Source: Pararhizobium sp. A13 (GTDB taxonomy: Bacteria > Pseudomonadota > Alphaproteobacteria > Rhizobiales > Rhizobiaceae). From it: a stretch of DNA of 64,000 nt. A program made the position numbers and the translations under genes. The stretch spans positions 466,001 to 530,000 of the forward strand of contig NZ_CP149510.1 of assembly GCF_040126305.1 (NCBI RefSeq), given 5' to 3'. Numbering within the stretch: position 1 is the stretch's first letter; each line of letters opens with the position of its first letter. The notes beneath the pieces were generated by a model. That model was given only the letters and a program-made list of their open reading frames with translations, was not told the DNA's origin and did not search any database. Below, one piece after another: positions 19,212 through 29,112 of the stretch.

Positions 19212-19805
19212 TCAACCGTCTTGAGCGGCGGGCCAGAATTGCAGCGCCATGTCGATGACGCGATACAGTGCCGCCCGATCCGCACCGGATGCCGCCTGAA
19301 TGGCCGTCCCCTGCGAGATCGTCATGATATAGCGGGCGAGATCAAAGGGTTCATGACCGGGCGGCAAATCGCCCTCCTGCGCAGCGCGCTCGAAACGCTT
19401 GCCCAGCTCCCGCTCGCCGCGGTGGCGGTTTTCGATCAGGCACTTCTGAATTTCGGCCGCAGCTTCGCTGCAGGCGAGCGCGCCATTGATGCCCATGCAT
19501 CCGCTCGGGTCCTTTTCCGCCGTCTGCGCATCGGCAAAGCCGCGCAGAATTTTCTCGGCGACGGCGCGGGCCTTCGGCTCATTGAGAGCCTCATGAAAGA
19601 AGTTCATCTTGGTGCGTTCATAGCGCTCCAGCGCCTTGAGAAAGAGGCCTTCCTTATTGCCGAAAACACCATAGAGGCTCGGCTTGGTGATGCCCATTCC
19701 CTCGGTCAGATCGGTTAGAGACGTGCCTTCGTAGCCCTTTCGCCAGAACAGTTCCATGGCCGTTTCAAGTGCTTCGTCGACATCAAACTCTCTTGGCCGT
19801 CCCAT
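19212..19805 (-). CDS. TetR/AcrR-family repressor of the adjacent RND pump
   Basis: 197 residues. The N-terminal helix-turn-helix is typical (MGRPREFDVDEALETAMELFWRKGYEGTSLTDLTEGMGI...LYGVFGNKE, read in two blocks). The C-terminal ligand-binding domain is all-helical. GGAGG sits 8 bases before the ATG. It is divergent from the efflux genes with two operator palindromes between them, the usual autoregulated TetR-RND arrangement. Confidence 0.92.
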   Translation of the reverse strand: MGRPREFDVDEALETAMELFWRKGYEGTSLTDLTEGMGITKPSLYGVFGNKEGLFLKALERYERTKMNFFHEALNEPKARAVAEKILRGFADAQTAEKDPSGCMGINGALACSEAAAEIQKCLIENRHRGERELGKRFERAAQEGDLPPGHEPFDLARYIMTISQGTAIQAASGADRAALYRVIDMALQFWPAAQDG

Positions 19806-19827
19806 GGGCCGGACCTCCCGAATTTTT

Positions 19828-19843
19828 TATACCGATCGGTATA
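19828..19843. promoter_or_regulatory. TetR operator candidate 1
   Basis: TATACCGATCGGTATA is a perfect 16-bp palindrome 23 bases upstream of the tetR start. ATACCG...CGGTAT is the common operator form for TetR/AcrR repressors of RND pumps. Confidence 0.75.
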
Positions 19844-19851
19844 TAATTCCA

Positions 19852-19881
19852 TTGACAGTGATCGGTTCAGGGCCCTATTTT
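19852..19881 (+). promoter_or_regulatory. Sigma-70-type promoter of the RND operon
   Basis: TTGACA (19852-19857) and TATTTT (19876-19881) are separated by 18 bases. The second operator begins 2 bases after the -10 element, so a bound repressor would cover the transcription start. Confidence 0.55.
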
Positions 19882-19882
19882 T

Positions 19883-19896
19883 ATACCGACCGGTAT
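19883..19896. promoter_or_regulatory. TetR operator candidate 2
   Basis: ATACCGACCGGTAT is a second copy of the operator with one central departure from symmetry, 54 bases after the first. It lies over the expected start of the RND transcript. Confidence 0.7.
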
Positions 19897-19989
19897 TGAA
19901 CGTCAATGCAACCCTCGCCCAAATCTCTCGCCTCCCACGAAAGATGACCGGCAGGCCCTCCCCCGAGGCCAGAAATTCAGGATAACGCC

Positions 19990-21210
19990 ATGTCTTTCGG
20001 AACTTTCAGAAACAAGCTTCTCGCCACCGGGCTCGTTCTTGCCGTGGCGACCATTGCACCGACGATCTTCTTCGAAATCCAGGGCAGCCCGTCCGGCACC
20101 GGCAACGCAGCCGACGCCACGGCCGCGGCGCCCGCCGCCGTTCCCGTCTCCGTCGCCGTCGTCGAGGCAAAGCCCGTGACGCAGTGGAGCGAATTCTCCG
20201 GCCGGCTGGAGGCCATCGATCACGTTGAGCTGCGCTCCCGCGTGGCTGGAGCGATCCAGTCCGTTCATTTCCAGGAAGGCGCAATCGTCGAGAAGGACGA
20301 TCTGCTCGTCACCATCGACCCAGCCCCCTATCAGGCAGAGGTGGCACGCGCCCGGGCGAGCGTGACCGCGGCCGAGGCCCGGGCGTCGCTGGCCCGCACC
20401 GAACTGAAGCGCGGCAAGCAGTTGCTCGCCTCCAACGCCGTATCGCAGAGCGACTACGATCAGCGCCTGAACGGTGAGGCAAGTGCCGAGGCCGATCTCG
20501 AGGCAGCCCGCGCCGTGCTGCAATCGGCAGCGCTCAATCTGAGCTACACCGAAATCCGCGCGCCGATCACCGGCCGTGTCGGCAAGATCGAGATCACCGC
20601 AGGTAACTTGATCGCTGCCGGCCCATCTTCGCCGATCCTCACCCGGCTGGTGTCGCTGAGCCCCATCTATGCGAGCTTCGAGGCGGATGAGCAGATCGTC
20701 TCCGGCATCCTTGCCGAACTGCCCGAAGGCGTGAATGCCCGCAATTTCCTCGACCGCGTTCCGGTGCAGATGGATGTCGCCGGCCACCCGGACATCAAGG
20801 GCAAGCTCCAGCTCGTCGACAACAGCGTCGACCCCGAGAGCGGAACCATCCGGGTCCGCGCCGTGTTCGACAACGCCAATGGTGCGCTGATGCCGGGGCA
20901 GTTCGCCCGGCTGAGCTTGGGTCAGGCGAAGACGGAGGACGCCGTGCTGGTCCACGAACGGGCGATCGGCACCGATCAGAACAAGAAATATGTGATGGTC
21001 GTCAAGCCGGACAACACCACCGAATACCGCGAAATCACCGTCGGCATGAAATCCGATGGCCTGCGGGTGGTGACGTCAGGGCTGAAGGCTGAGGAACGCA
21101 TCGTCGTCAACGGCCTGCAGCGCATCCGTCCCGGCACGCTCGTCGCACCCGAAATGGTCTCGATGAGCGCCAGCGCAATCCCTGCGCTGCAGGCTTCCAT
21201 AGCACAATAA
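19990..21210 (+). CDS. RND efflux periplasmic adaptor (AcrA/MexA type)
   Basis: 406-residue membrane fusion protein bridging the inner-membrane pump to an outer-membrane channel. It has an N-terminal hydrophobic anchor (residues 10-30), a lipoyl/barrel-sandwich region (VELRSRVAGAIQSVHFQEGAIVEKDD), an alpha-hairpin (residues about 105-170) and a beta-barrel with SPIYASFEADEQ. There is no lipobox cysteine. It is the first gene of a two-gene operon under the TetR repressor; 37 bases separate it from the pump. Confidence 0.94.
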   Translation: MSFGTFRNKLLATGLVLAVATIAPTIFFEIQGSPSGTGNAADATAAAPAAVPVSVAVVEAKPVTQWSEFSGRLEAIDHVELRSRVAGAIQSVHFQEGAIVEKDDLLVTIDPAPYQAEVARARASVTAAEARASLARTELKRGKQLLASNAVSQSDYDQRLNGEASAEADLEAARAVLQSAALNLSYTEIRAPITGRVGKIEITAGNLIAAGPSSPILTRLVSLSPIYASFEADEQIVSGILAELPEGVNARNFLDRVPVQMDVAGHPDIKGKLQLVDNSVDPESGTIRVRAVFDNANGALMPGQFARLSLGQAKTEDAVLVHERAIGTDQNKKYVMVVKPDNTTEYREITVGMKSDGLRVVTSGLKAEERIVVNGLQRIRPGTLVAPEMVSMSASAIPALQASIAQ

Positions 21211-21247
21211 GCCGTTACCGGCACTTAAGAACAAGGGCGATCGCGCC

Positions 21248-24200
21248 ATGAATATCTCCAGATTCTTTATCGATCGCCCGGTTTTCGCGGGTGTTCTATC
21301 TTTCCTCATCTTCCTCGGCGGCCTGATCGCCATGACGATCCTGCCGATCTCGGAATATCCGGACGTCGTGCCGCCGTCCGTCGTGGTGCGCGCCAACTAT
21401 CCGGGCGCCAACCCGAAGGTCATCGCCGAAACGGTCGCAACGCCGCTGGAGGAATCGATCAACGGCGTCCAGGACATGCTCTATATGAGCAGCCAGGCGA
21501 CCACCGACGGCCTGATGACGCTGACCGTCACCTTCAAGCTCGGCACCGATCCGGACCAGGCCCAGCAGCTCGTGCAGAACCGCGTCAGCCAGGCTGAGCC
21601 GCGCCTGCCGGAAGAGGTGCGCCGCCTCGGCGTCACCACCGTCAAGAGCTCGCCCGACCTGATGATGGTCGTGCACCTGACCTCGCCCGAGGGCCGCTAC
21701 GACATGACCTATCTGCGCAATTACGCGCTGATCAACGTCAAGGACAGGCTCGCCCGGATCGATGGCGTCGGACAGGTGCAACTGTTCGGCTCGGGCGACT
21801 ATTCGATGCGCATCTGGCTCGATCCGCAGAAGATGGCCGAGCTCGGCCTTTCGGCTTCCGACGTCGTCAACGAAATCCGCGCCCAGAACATCCAGGCCGC
21901 TGCCGGCGTCATCGGTTCCTCCCCCAATCTCGAAGGCGTCGATCTGCAGCTTTCCGTCAACGCGCAAGGGCGCCTGCAGAGCGAGGAAGAGTTCGGCGAA
22001 ATCATCATCAAGACGAGTCCGACCGGCGCGATCACGCGATTGCGCGACGTTGCCCGCATAGAGCTCGGTTCAGCCGAATATTCGCTGCGCTCGCTGCTCA
22101 ACAACAAGCAGGCCGTCGCCGTCCCCGTCTTCCAGGCCCCCGGATCGAACGCGATCGAGATCGCCGATCAGGTCCGCACGGTGATGAAGGAGATCAAGGC
22201 GACAATGCCGCAGGATGTCGACTACGAAATCGTCTACGACACGACGCAGTTCGTACGCGCCTCGATCGAGGCGGTCATTCACACGCTGCTCGAAGCCATC
22301 GCCCTCGTCGTCATCGTCGTCATCATCTTCCTGCAGACATGGCGCGCCTCGATCATCCCGCTGATCGCCGTTCCCGTGTCGATCGTCGGCACCTTTGCGA
22401 TCATGCAGCTCTTCGGATTTTCGATTAATGCGCTCAGCCTGTTCGGGCTGGTGCTTGCCATTGGCATCGTCGTCGACGACGCGATCGTGGTCGTCGAAAA
22501 CGTCGAGCGAAACATCGAAAACGGCCTTGCCCCCCGCGAAGCGACCTACCGGGCGATGTCCGAAGTCTCCGGCCCGATCATCGCAATCGCGCTGGTGCTG
22601 GTTGCCGTCTTCGTGCCGCTTGCCTTCATCTCCGGCCTCACCGGCCAGTTCTACAAGCAGTTCGCCCTGACGATCGCCATTTCAACCGTCATCTCGGCCT
22701 TCAACTCGCTCACCTTGTCGCCTGCCCTCGCCGCTTTGCTCCTGCGTGGACACGATGCGCCAAAGGACCGCCTGACCCGGATCATGGACTTCCTGTTCGG
22801 CTGGTTCTTCCGCGGTTTCAATGCCGTCTTTTCGCGCGGCTCGCGGGCTTATAGCACCGGCGTCAAGGGCGTAATCTCGCGAAAGACGCTGATGATGGGC
22901 GTCTATCTACTCCTCATCGGCGCGACCGTCTTCTTCTTCAAGGCCGTGCCGGGCGGCTTCGTGCCGCCGCAGGACAAGCAATATCTGGTCGGCTTCACGC
23001 AGCTGCCGGATGGCGCTTCGCTTGACCGGACGGAAGAGGTTATCCGCCGCATCAGCGACATCGCGCTCAAGGTGCCTGGCGTCGAAAACGCCATCGCCTT
23101 CCCCGGCCTGTCGATCAACGGCTTCACCAACTCATCCAACGCCGGCATCGTCTTCCTGTCGCTGAAACCGTTCGAGGAGCGTACGACACCGGATCTTTCG
23201 GCCGGCGCAATCGCCGGACGGCTGAACCAGGAGCTGAGCGTCATTCAAGACTCCTTCAGCGCCATCTTCCCACCGCCGCCCGTCCAGGGTCTCGGCGCGA
23301 TCGGCGGCTTCAAGCTGCAATTGGAGGACAAGGCGGGGCTCGGATACGAGGCTCTTGATGCAGCCGTCAAGGGCTTCATGGCCAAGGCCTATACCGCACC
23401 CGAACTGGTCGGCCTGTTCTCGAGCTACCAGGTCAACGTTCCGCAGCTCTATGCCGACGTCGACCGCGCCAAGGCACGCCAGCTGAACGTGCCGCTGACG
23501 GAGATCTTCAATACATTGCAGATCTATCTCGGCTCGGTCTACGTCAACGACTTCAACAAGTTCGGCCGCACCTACTCCGTCCGCGTCCAGGCCGATGCAG
23601 CTTATCGCGCGCAGGCCGAGGACATCGGCAAGCTGCAGGTACGGTCGAATTCCGGCGAGATGATCCCGCTGTCGGCAGTGCTGAACGTCAGTTCCACCGC
23701 CGGCCCGGAGCGGGCCATGCGTTACAACGGCTTCCTCTCGGCCGATGTCAACGGCAACACGGCGCCCGGCTATTCTTCCGGCCAGGCGCGTGCCGCCGTC
23801 GAACGCATCGCGGCGGAAACCCTGCCGGCGGGCGTCAGCTTCGAATGGACGGAACTGACCTATCAGGAGATCATTGCCGGCAATACCGGCGTGCTGATCT
23901 TCCCGCTGTCGATCCTGCTCGTCTTCCTGGTGCTGGCGGCGCAGTACGAAAGCCTGTCCCTGCCGCTGTCGATCATCATGATCATTCCGATGGCGCTGCT
24001 CGCCGCCCTTGCCGGCGTCTGGCTGACGGCGGGCGACAACAACGTCTTCACCCAGATCGGCCTGATCGTGCTGGTCGGGCTATCGGCGAAGAACGCCATC
24101 CTGATCGTCGAGTTCGCGCGTGAACTGGAGTTCGAGGGAGCCAAACCCTTCGATGCGGTGATCAAGGCCAGCCGTCTTCGCCTGCGCCCGATCCTGATGA

Positions 24201-24478
24201 CGTCGATGGCCTTCATCATGGGCGTGGTGCCGCTGGTAACCTCTACCGGCGCCGGCGCGGAAATGCGTCACGCCATGGGCGTCGCGGTGTTCTCCGGCAT
24301 GATCGGGGTGACGCTGTTCGGCCTGTTCCTGACACCGGTCTTCTACGTCGTGGTCCGCGCGCTTTCCGGCAACAGGCCATTGAAGATAACCGGGGCGCAC
24401 GTAGCTCCCACTGAGACGGCCACCGTGACGCCGTTGCACACACAGCCGCTCCTGCCTGGGCTGGAAGCGGCGGAATAA
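21248..24478 (+). CDS. RND multidrug efflux permease (AcrB/MexF type)
   Basis: 1076-residue inner-membrane proton-drug antiporter. The signature N terminus is FFIDRPVFAGVLSFLIFLGG. Twelve membrane helices are expected, and the proton-relay aspartate pair is present in GIVVDDAIVVVENVE. The second half repeats the layout with SAKNAILIVEFARELE. Length is normal for hydrophobe/amphiphile exporters. No outer-membrane factor gene follows, so a TolC-like partner encoded elsewhere must complete the pump. Confidence 0.96.
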   Translation: MNISRFFIDRPVFAGVLSFLIFLGGLIAMTILPISEYPDVVPPSVVVRANYPGANPKVIAETVATPLEESINGVQDMLYMSSQATTDGLMTLTVTFKLGTDPDQAQQLVQNRVSQAEPRLPEEVRRLGVTTVKSSPDLMMVVHLTSPEGRYDMTYLRNYALINVKDRLARIDGVGQVQLFGSGDYSMRIWLDPQKMAELGLSASDVVNEIRAQNIQAAAGVIGSSPNLEGVDLQLSVNAQGRLQSEEEFGEIIIKTSPTGAITRLRDVARIELGSAEYSLRSLLNNKQAVAVPVFQAPGSNAIEIADQVRTVMKEIKATMPQDVDYEIVYDTTQFVRASIEAVIHTLLEAIALVVIVVIIFLQTWRASIIPLIAVPVSIVGTFAIMQLFGFSINALSLFGLVLAIGIVVDDAIVVVENVERNIENGLAPREATYRAMSEVSGPIIAIALVLVAVFVPLAFISGLTGQFYKQFALTIAISTVISAFNSLTLSPALAALLLRGHDAPKDRLTRIMDFLFGWFFRGFNAVFSRGSRAYSTGVKGVISRKTLMMGVYLLLIGATVFFFKAVPGGFVPPQDKQYLVGFTQLPDGASLDRTEEVIRRISDIALKVPGVENAIAFPGLSINGFTNSSNAGIVFLSLKPFEERTTPDLSAGAIAGRLNQELSVIQDSFSAIFPPPPVQGLGAIGGFKLQLEDKAGLGYEALDAAVKGFMAKAYTAPELVGLFSSYQVNVPQLYADVDRAKARQLNVPLTEIFNTLQIYLGSVYVNDFNKFGRTYSVRVQADAAYRAQAEDIGKLQVRSNSGEMIPLSAVLNVSSTAGPERAMRYNGFLSADVNGNTAPGYSSGQARAAVERIAAETLPAGVSFEWTELTYQEIIAGNTGVLIFPLSILLVFLVLAAQYESLSLPLSIIMIIPMALLAALAGVWLTAGDNNVFTQIGLIVLVGLSAKNAILIVEFARELEFEGAKPFDAVIKASRLRLRPILMTSMAFIMGVVPLVTSTGAGAEMRHAMGVAVFSGMIGVTLFGLFLTPVFYVVVRALSGNRPLKITGAHVAPTETATVTPLHTQPLLPGLEAAE

Positions 24479-24501
24479 GGCCTCATTGGTCTCCACGTAA
24501 A

Positions 24502-24529
24502 AACGGCGCCGCAATCATGTGGCGCCGTT
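24502..24529. terminator. Bidirectional terminator between RND pump and chemoreceptor genes
   Basis: AACGGCGCC and GGCGCCGTT form a 9-bp stem with a 10-base loop. It is flanked by AAAA on the left and CCATTTT on the right. It sits between convergent genes and can serve both strands. Confidence 0.8.
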
Positions 24530-24556
24530 CCATTTTATAGATTCGGCTACGCCGGT

Positions 24557-26344
24557 TTAAAACTCTTCCCAGCTTTCCTGGGCCGGGGCCGCGTTTCCGG
24601 AAAAGGCCCTGATCACCTGCCCCGCCACCTTCCGCGCAGGCGAGGCGACCGGCCGGGAATGATGGCTAGCATCAACAGCGCGCGGCGATGAGCCCCGCTG
24701 TCCGACCTTGAACTGGCCCAGAAGAGCAAACAGCGCTTCCGCCTCACGCGCCAGACTATGGCTGGCGGCAGTTGATTGCTCTACCATCGCGGCGTTCTGC
24801 TGCGTGCCCTGATCCATCGCATTCACCGATTGGTTGATTTCCTTCAAACCCGTCGCCTGTTCCCGCGCGCCTTCGACAATGGCAACGACGTTGGCGTTGA
24901 TTTCCTGAACCTGCTTGACGATTTGTTCGAGCGCTCTGCCGGTTTCGCCGACCAGTGAGACGCCGCTTTTCACCTGTTCGCCGGAGGCATTGATCAGTGC
25001 TTTGATTTCCTTGGCGGCCTTGGCAGAGCGCTGGGCAAGCTCACGCACTTCCTGTGCCACAACGGCAAAGCCCTTGCCCGCCTCGCCAGCGCGCGCCGCT
25101 TCCACGCCGGCATTGAGTGCCAGCAGGTTGGTCTGGAAGGCGATATCGTCAATGACGCCGATGATGTTGGAAATCTCGCGCGACGAATTCTCGATCTGCC
25201 CCATAGCCATGATGGCATTGCGAACCACTGCGCCGGACCGCTCCGCGTTTTCACGGGTGGCGGCAACAAGATTGCCGGCATCCTCGGCCCTGCGGCTGGA
25301 GTCGGCCACTGTCGTCGTGATCTCCTCCAGCGCTGCCGCGGTTTCTTCAACAGATGCGGCTTGCTGCTCCGTCCGCTTTGACAGATCGTCCGCCGCGGAG
25401 CGGATTTCCGTCGATCCAGCCGCAATGGCCTGAGCGTTGGCGCCGACCGATTGCATCGCCGAGCGGAGCTTGGCCACCGCGTCGTTGAAATCGTGCCGGA
25501 CCTTTTCCATCGTCGGCACGAATGGCCTGTCGAGGCTTTGGGTGAGATCGCCGTCGGACAAGTCTTTCAGAGCCGTTGCGAGAGCGGCGACGGCCCCCAT
25601 GCGCTTGGTCACATCGGTCGCGAACTTGACGACCTTGAAGACCTTTCCCTTGTCATCGACGATCGGGTTGTAGGCCGCCTGGATCCAAATTTCCTTGCCA
25701 CCCTTGCCGAAGCGCAGGAACTCGTTGGCGCTGAATTCGCCGCGTCCGAGCCGTTCCCAGAATTGCCGGTATTCCTCGGTCTGCACATAGGCGGGATCGC
25801 AAAACATGCGGTGATGCTTGCCCTGGATTTCCGACAGCTGATAGCCAAGCGCACCGCAAAAATTCTCGTTCGCGGTAAGAATCTCCCCCGCCGGCGTGAA
25901 TTCGATGACCGCCTGCGAGTGCGAAATCGCCTTCAGCTTGCCGGCATCTTCCGTTGCCTGCTGTTTGCCAGCAGTGATGTCAGTCGCCACCTTTACCACC
26001 TTGTAGGGTTTGCTACCCCGGAAGACAGGATTGTATGACGCCTCGATCCAGATTTCCTTGCCGCTCTTAGTGATGCGCTTGTACTGCCGCTTGTCAAATT
26101 CGCCGCGGCCGAGACGCGTCCAGAATTCGCGGTAGTCCGCGCTCACCACCTCCGCCGGATCGACGAAAATCCTGTGATGTTTGCCTTTGATCTCCGAAAG
26201 CTCGTAGCCCAGGGCCGCGCAGAAATTCGGGTTAGCATTGAGAATATTGCCTGTCAGATCGAATTCGATAATCGCCTGGGACTTATGCATCGCAGCGAGG
26301 ATGGCTGCGAAATCACCACCAAAACGTGGGAAAAGCATGCTCAT
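24557..26344 (-). CDS. Soluble methyl-accepting chemotaxis protein with two PAS domains
   Basis: 595 residues, no membrane segment. Two similar PAS/PAC units occupy about residues 12-125 and 135-250 ([19 protein letters not shown] and [19 protein letters not shown]; both have LSEI.GKHHR). A short HAMP-like segment ([17 protein letters not shown]) precedes the receptor signalling domain with the hairpin tip region [16 protein letters not shown]. The chain ends in SWEEF, resembling the NWETF-type tether for CheR/CheB. The start at 26344 has AAGGAGG 6 bases upstream, better than an upstream ATG at 26383. PAS architecture suggests cytoplasmic redox or metabolic sensing. Confidence 0.93.
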   Translation of the reverse strand: MSMLFPRFGGDFAAILAAMHKSQAIIEFDLTGNILNANPNFCAALGYELSEIKGKHHRIFVDPAEVVSADYREFWTRLGRGEFDKRQYKRITKSGKEIWIEASYNPVFRGSKPYKVVKVATDITAGKQQATEDAGKLKAISHSQAVIEFTPAGEILTANENFCGALGYQLSEIQGKHHRMFCDPAYVQTEEYRQFWERLGRGEFSANEFLRFGKGGKEIWIQAAYNPIVDDKGKVFKVVKFATDVTKRMGAVAALATALKDLSDGDLTQSLDRPFVPTMEKVRHDFNDAVAKLRSAMQSVGANAQAIAAGSTEIRSAADDLSKRTEQQAASVEETAAALEEITTTVADSSRRAEDAGNLVAATRENAERSGAVVRNAIMAMGQIENSSREISNIIGVIDDIAFQTNLLALNAGVEAARAGEAGKGFAVVAQEVRELAQRSAKAAKEIKALINASGEQVKSGVSLVGETGRALEQIVKQVQEINANVVAIVEGAREQATGLKEINQSVNAMDQGTQQNAAMVEQSTAASHSLAREAEALFALLGQFKVGQRGSSPRAVDASHHSRPVASPARKVAGQVIRAFSGNAAPAQESWEEF

Positions 26345-27068
26345 GAAACGCCTCCTTCGGCATCTGATCGGTTCCAGCGCCATTTGGGCGCGACGAAATG
26401 CTCATGCGTCGGCCGGTCAGAGCCCCGAATGTCGGTGTGTTCCAATCTTCTCTTGTGGCCGTGAAACCTGACTGCAGCGATCGCACCCGCACAGGACCAC
26501 CCGCGACGCAATCAGGCTTCTGAAAAGCGACATGCCGGATATCCCGGCTTATGCATTCGCATCATGCCCGAGCGGTCACTCGGCTGCACGGATACAACTA
26601 TTAGTGTTATTCCTAAAGGAACAATTAACGTTGTGGCGAAATTGAACGATCGGCATTCGCAAAGAGGAAAATTCCAGAACCCACAATTTTGAACTAGAGA
26701 TCGCAACAGTTTCGCGATATCTACCTAAATATGGATCACAGGAACGATAACGGCCCAAAGAAATCTTCTTTTTTGGAAGATTTTTGCGTTTTCGTGCCGA
26801 AGAGCTTTTTACAGCGAGCGCAGAAAAACACAGCTTTTAATTGTATTCTTTTTCCGTCATGTTTTCGACCAAACGTGAACGAAGCCCCGGGCATAAAATG
26901 CGTTATAGACTAGGCGGACTGCATCACAGGTCCGCGGCAAGGCGGCCTTTCGCCCCTACCGCTGCGGGATCTGTGAAGGACCGGTGCTAGATCCGGCCTT
27001 CCCAATGGACAACGATTGCTTCCGGCAAAGAAAACAGCATTGTCCCAGTGGCGCTTCTGCTCGACCTG
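26345..27068. other. 724-bp intergenic region without a convincing gene
   Basis: Lies between the starts/ends of two minus-strand genes and is more AT-rich than its surroundings from about 26580 to 26900. It should hold the chemoreceptor promoter. A 12-bp palindrome TTCCTAAAGGAA is at 26610-26621. A 60-codon open frame at 26731-26913 has no visible ribosome-binding site or recognisable motif. GGACAA/TTGTCC inverted elements lie near 27008-27045, just past the hexosaminidase stop. Nothing else is supported. Confidence 0.5.
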
Positions 27069-29090
27069 CTACTCAGCGTAGATCCCGTAGAGGATCGGCA
27101 TCAAGCCCACCAGCGCCTCGAAACGCTTGAAGGACTTGTGCTCCGGAAGCGTCCAGCCGGTTTCGGCGAGCGCCGACAGGCGAGGGAACACCAGCCGGTC
27201 GAAGACGCCGCGATCAGTCATCGGCTCCGACCAGATGCAGCATTGCACACCGAGCAGATGCTTCTTCTGAGCGTCGCTCCAGCCTTCGACGGGATCGAAC
27301 GTGTAGAGTTTTTCCGGATCCGACCAGCCGGCCCAGCTGGCGCCTGGCTCCGACCATGCCTGGCTGTTGGCCATGTCGAGGTAGTACACTTGGCCGGGGC
27401 AGACGACCATGTCGTACCCCTCGCCCGCAAGCGCCGCCGACGCTTCAACCGTACGCCAGCCGAAAAGCAGGCTCTTGGCCTTGTCGATGACGTTGCCATG
27501 CGCCGCTTCCTGCCAGCCGCCGGTGATGCAACCGCGCGAGGCAAGAAAGACCTGGACGCGCGCCAGAAACTCCGCCTGCAACACCGCAGCACCCGATCCG
27601 TCGATCTCGTCGGCACCGTGCGTATTGGTGATGACGTTCAGCCGCGCGGCGTGTGCCGCCGCCACGGCGTCGCCACTGATATCGCGCAGCCGCGCCAGCG
27701 CCTCCGGCGAGCCGGACCATGCGCCAAGCGGTACCTCGTCGGCGCCGATATGAATGATCCTCGACGGGAACAGCTCGATCAGTTCATCGAAGATCGTTTC
27801 GAGAACGCGATAGGTCTCTTCCAGGGCAGGATTGATGCAATTGTCCGGGAACCCCTGAACGGAATAGTAGCTGCCCGCCTCATTCGGATCGCGCAGGTCC
27901 GGGATGGCCTGCAGCATCGCGTAACAATGGCCAGGAACATCAATTTCCGGAACCACGTCGATGCCAAGACTCCGCGCCAGCGCCACGATCTCGCGGATCG
28001 CAGCCTTGCTGTAATAGCCGCCCGTCACCTGGGGGCCGGAACCCAACAGCGGCGGGATTTTCAGGCCATGACCGCGCCAGGCGCCGATCTGCGTCAGCGC
28101 GGGATAGGCGTCAATCTCGACGCGCCAGGCCTCGTCGTCGGACAGGTGCCAGTGGAACCGGTTGAGTTTGTTCCAGGCAAGGATCCGCAGAAAATGCTCG
28201 ATCTCCGCCGTCGCGTAAAACTGCCGGGCGACATCCAGATGCACTCCACGCCAGCCAAGCGCCGGCTCATCGGCGATTTCGCCGGCGACCGGGAACAGGA
28301 AGGTTTCGGGGTGGAGCCGCGCGCCGCGCAAAATCTGTCCGAGCGTGATCAAGCCATAGAGCAGGCCGGTACGGGTGCTGCCCGAAACGGCAACGCCGGC
28401 AGCGGAAAACCGGACGCTGTATGCTTCCGGCGCAAAGCCGTCCGCTAACGACAGGGAAACCGGAAAGCCACCCTCGGCGACCGGCCGGACGATACCTTCG
28501 ACGGGAAACAGGCACTCGGTTAGGGCTTCGAACGCCCGCACAGCCGCGTCGGCTTCGGCTCCCTCAGGCTTGAGATCGAGCCCGGCAGGAGGCGCCAGCC
28601 GGCCGGAGACGGAAACAGCACTCGGCCACGGCACGACGGAAACGGACACTGGGGCGACCTTCGGAACCCGATAGACGACGGCGCCACGTGTCAGGGCGGC
28701 ATTGTCGCCCTTCGCCCGCGTCGGCGCAACGGATACCGGCGCCGTGTCGTTGTCCGACAGCACCACGTAGGCGGCATTGGCGCCATCGGTCCAGTGCTTC
28801 GGGTGGTAGCTCATCCCGCACGCCTTTATGGTCCAGCTCTCCCCAGGCTGGAGAACGAGGCCTTCCGGCGGCGCGAACTCGGCGTGGTTCGACAGCCGCT
28901 TCAGCAGCCTTCCACCCTCCACGGTCGCTTCCGGATCAATACGTGCCGGGCCGGAAACGCACAGCGTGAACCCTTCCAGCGGCTGATCAGTGTTGTTGGT
29001 CAGGCTGAGCGCGTAGGCCGGCTGCTCGTCCAGCCCCGCCGGTACCCAGACTGTTTCCAGCTGATATCTGCTTTTCGCTACAATCGTCAT
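27069..29090 (-). CDS. Family 20 beta-N-acetylhexosaminidase
   Basis: 673-residue GH20 enzyme releasing terminal GlcNAc/GalNAc from glycans. The catalytic Asp-Glu pair is in HIGADEVPLGAW. An N-terminal beta domain and a GH20b-type domain (TRTGLLYGLITLGQIL) come first, then the TIM barrel opening with GWRGVHLDVARQFY. HWHLSDDEAWRVEID is characteristic. No signal peptide is seen, so it is probably cytoplasmic, acting on imported chito-oligosaccharides. The ATG at 29090 follows AGGGG. The gene lies 22 bases after the GNAT gene in one operon. Confidence 0.92.
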   Translation of the reverse strand: MTIVAKSRYQLETVWVPAGLDEQPAYALSLTNNTDQPLEGFTLCVSGPARIDPEATVEGGRLLKRLSNHAEFAPPEGLVLQPGESWTIKACGMSYHPKHWTDGANAAYVVLSDNDTAPVSVAPTRAKGDNAALTRGAVVYRVPKVAPVSVSVVPWPSAVSVSGRLAPPAGLDLKPEGAEADAAVRAFEALTECLFPVEGIVRPVAEGGFPVSLSLADGFAPEAYSVRFSAAGVAVSGSTRTGLLYGLITLGQILRGARLHPETFLFPVAGEIADEPALGWRGVHLDVARQFYATAEIEHFLRILAWNKLNRFHWHLSDDEAWRVEIDAYPALTQIGAWRGHGLKIPPLLGSGPQVTGGYYSKAAIREIVALARSLGIDVVPEIDVPGHCYAMLQAIPDLRDPNEAGSYYSVQGFPDNCINPALEETYRVLETIFDELIELFPSRIIHIGADEVPLGAWSGSPEALARLRDISGDAVAAAHAARLNVITNTHGADEIDGSGAAVLQAEFLARVQVFLASRGCITGGWQEAAHGNVIDKAKSLLFGWRTVEASAALAGEGYDMVVCPGQVYYLDMANSQAWSEPGASWAGWSDPEKLYTFDPVEGWSDAQKKHLLGVQCCIWSEPMTDRGVFDRLVFPRLSALAETGWTLPEHKSFKRFEALVGLMPILYGIYAE

Positions 29091-29112
29091 GATGTTCACC
29101 CCTGGGACAATG

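Noticed and set aside
26731..26913. 60-codon open frame in the AT-rich gap
   Set aside because: No ribosome-binding site and no recognisable composition; kept only as a note in the intergenic entry.
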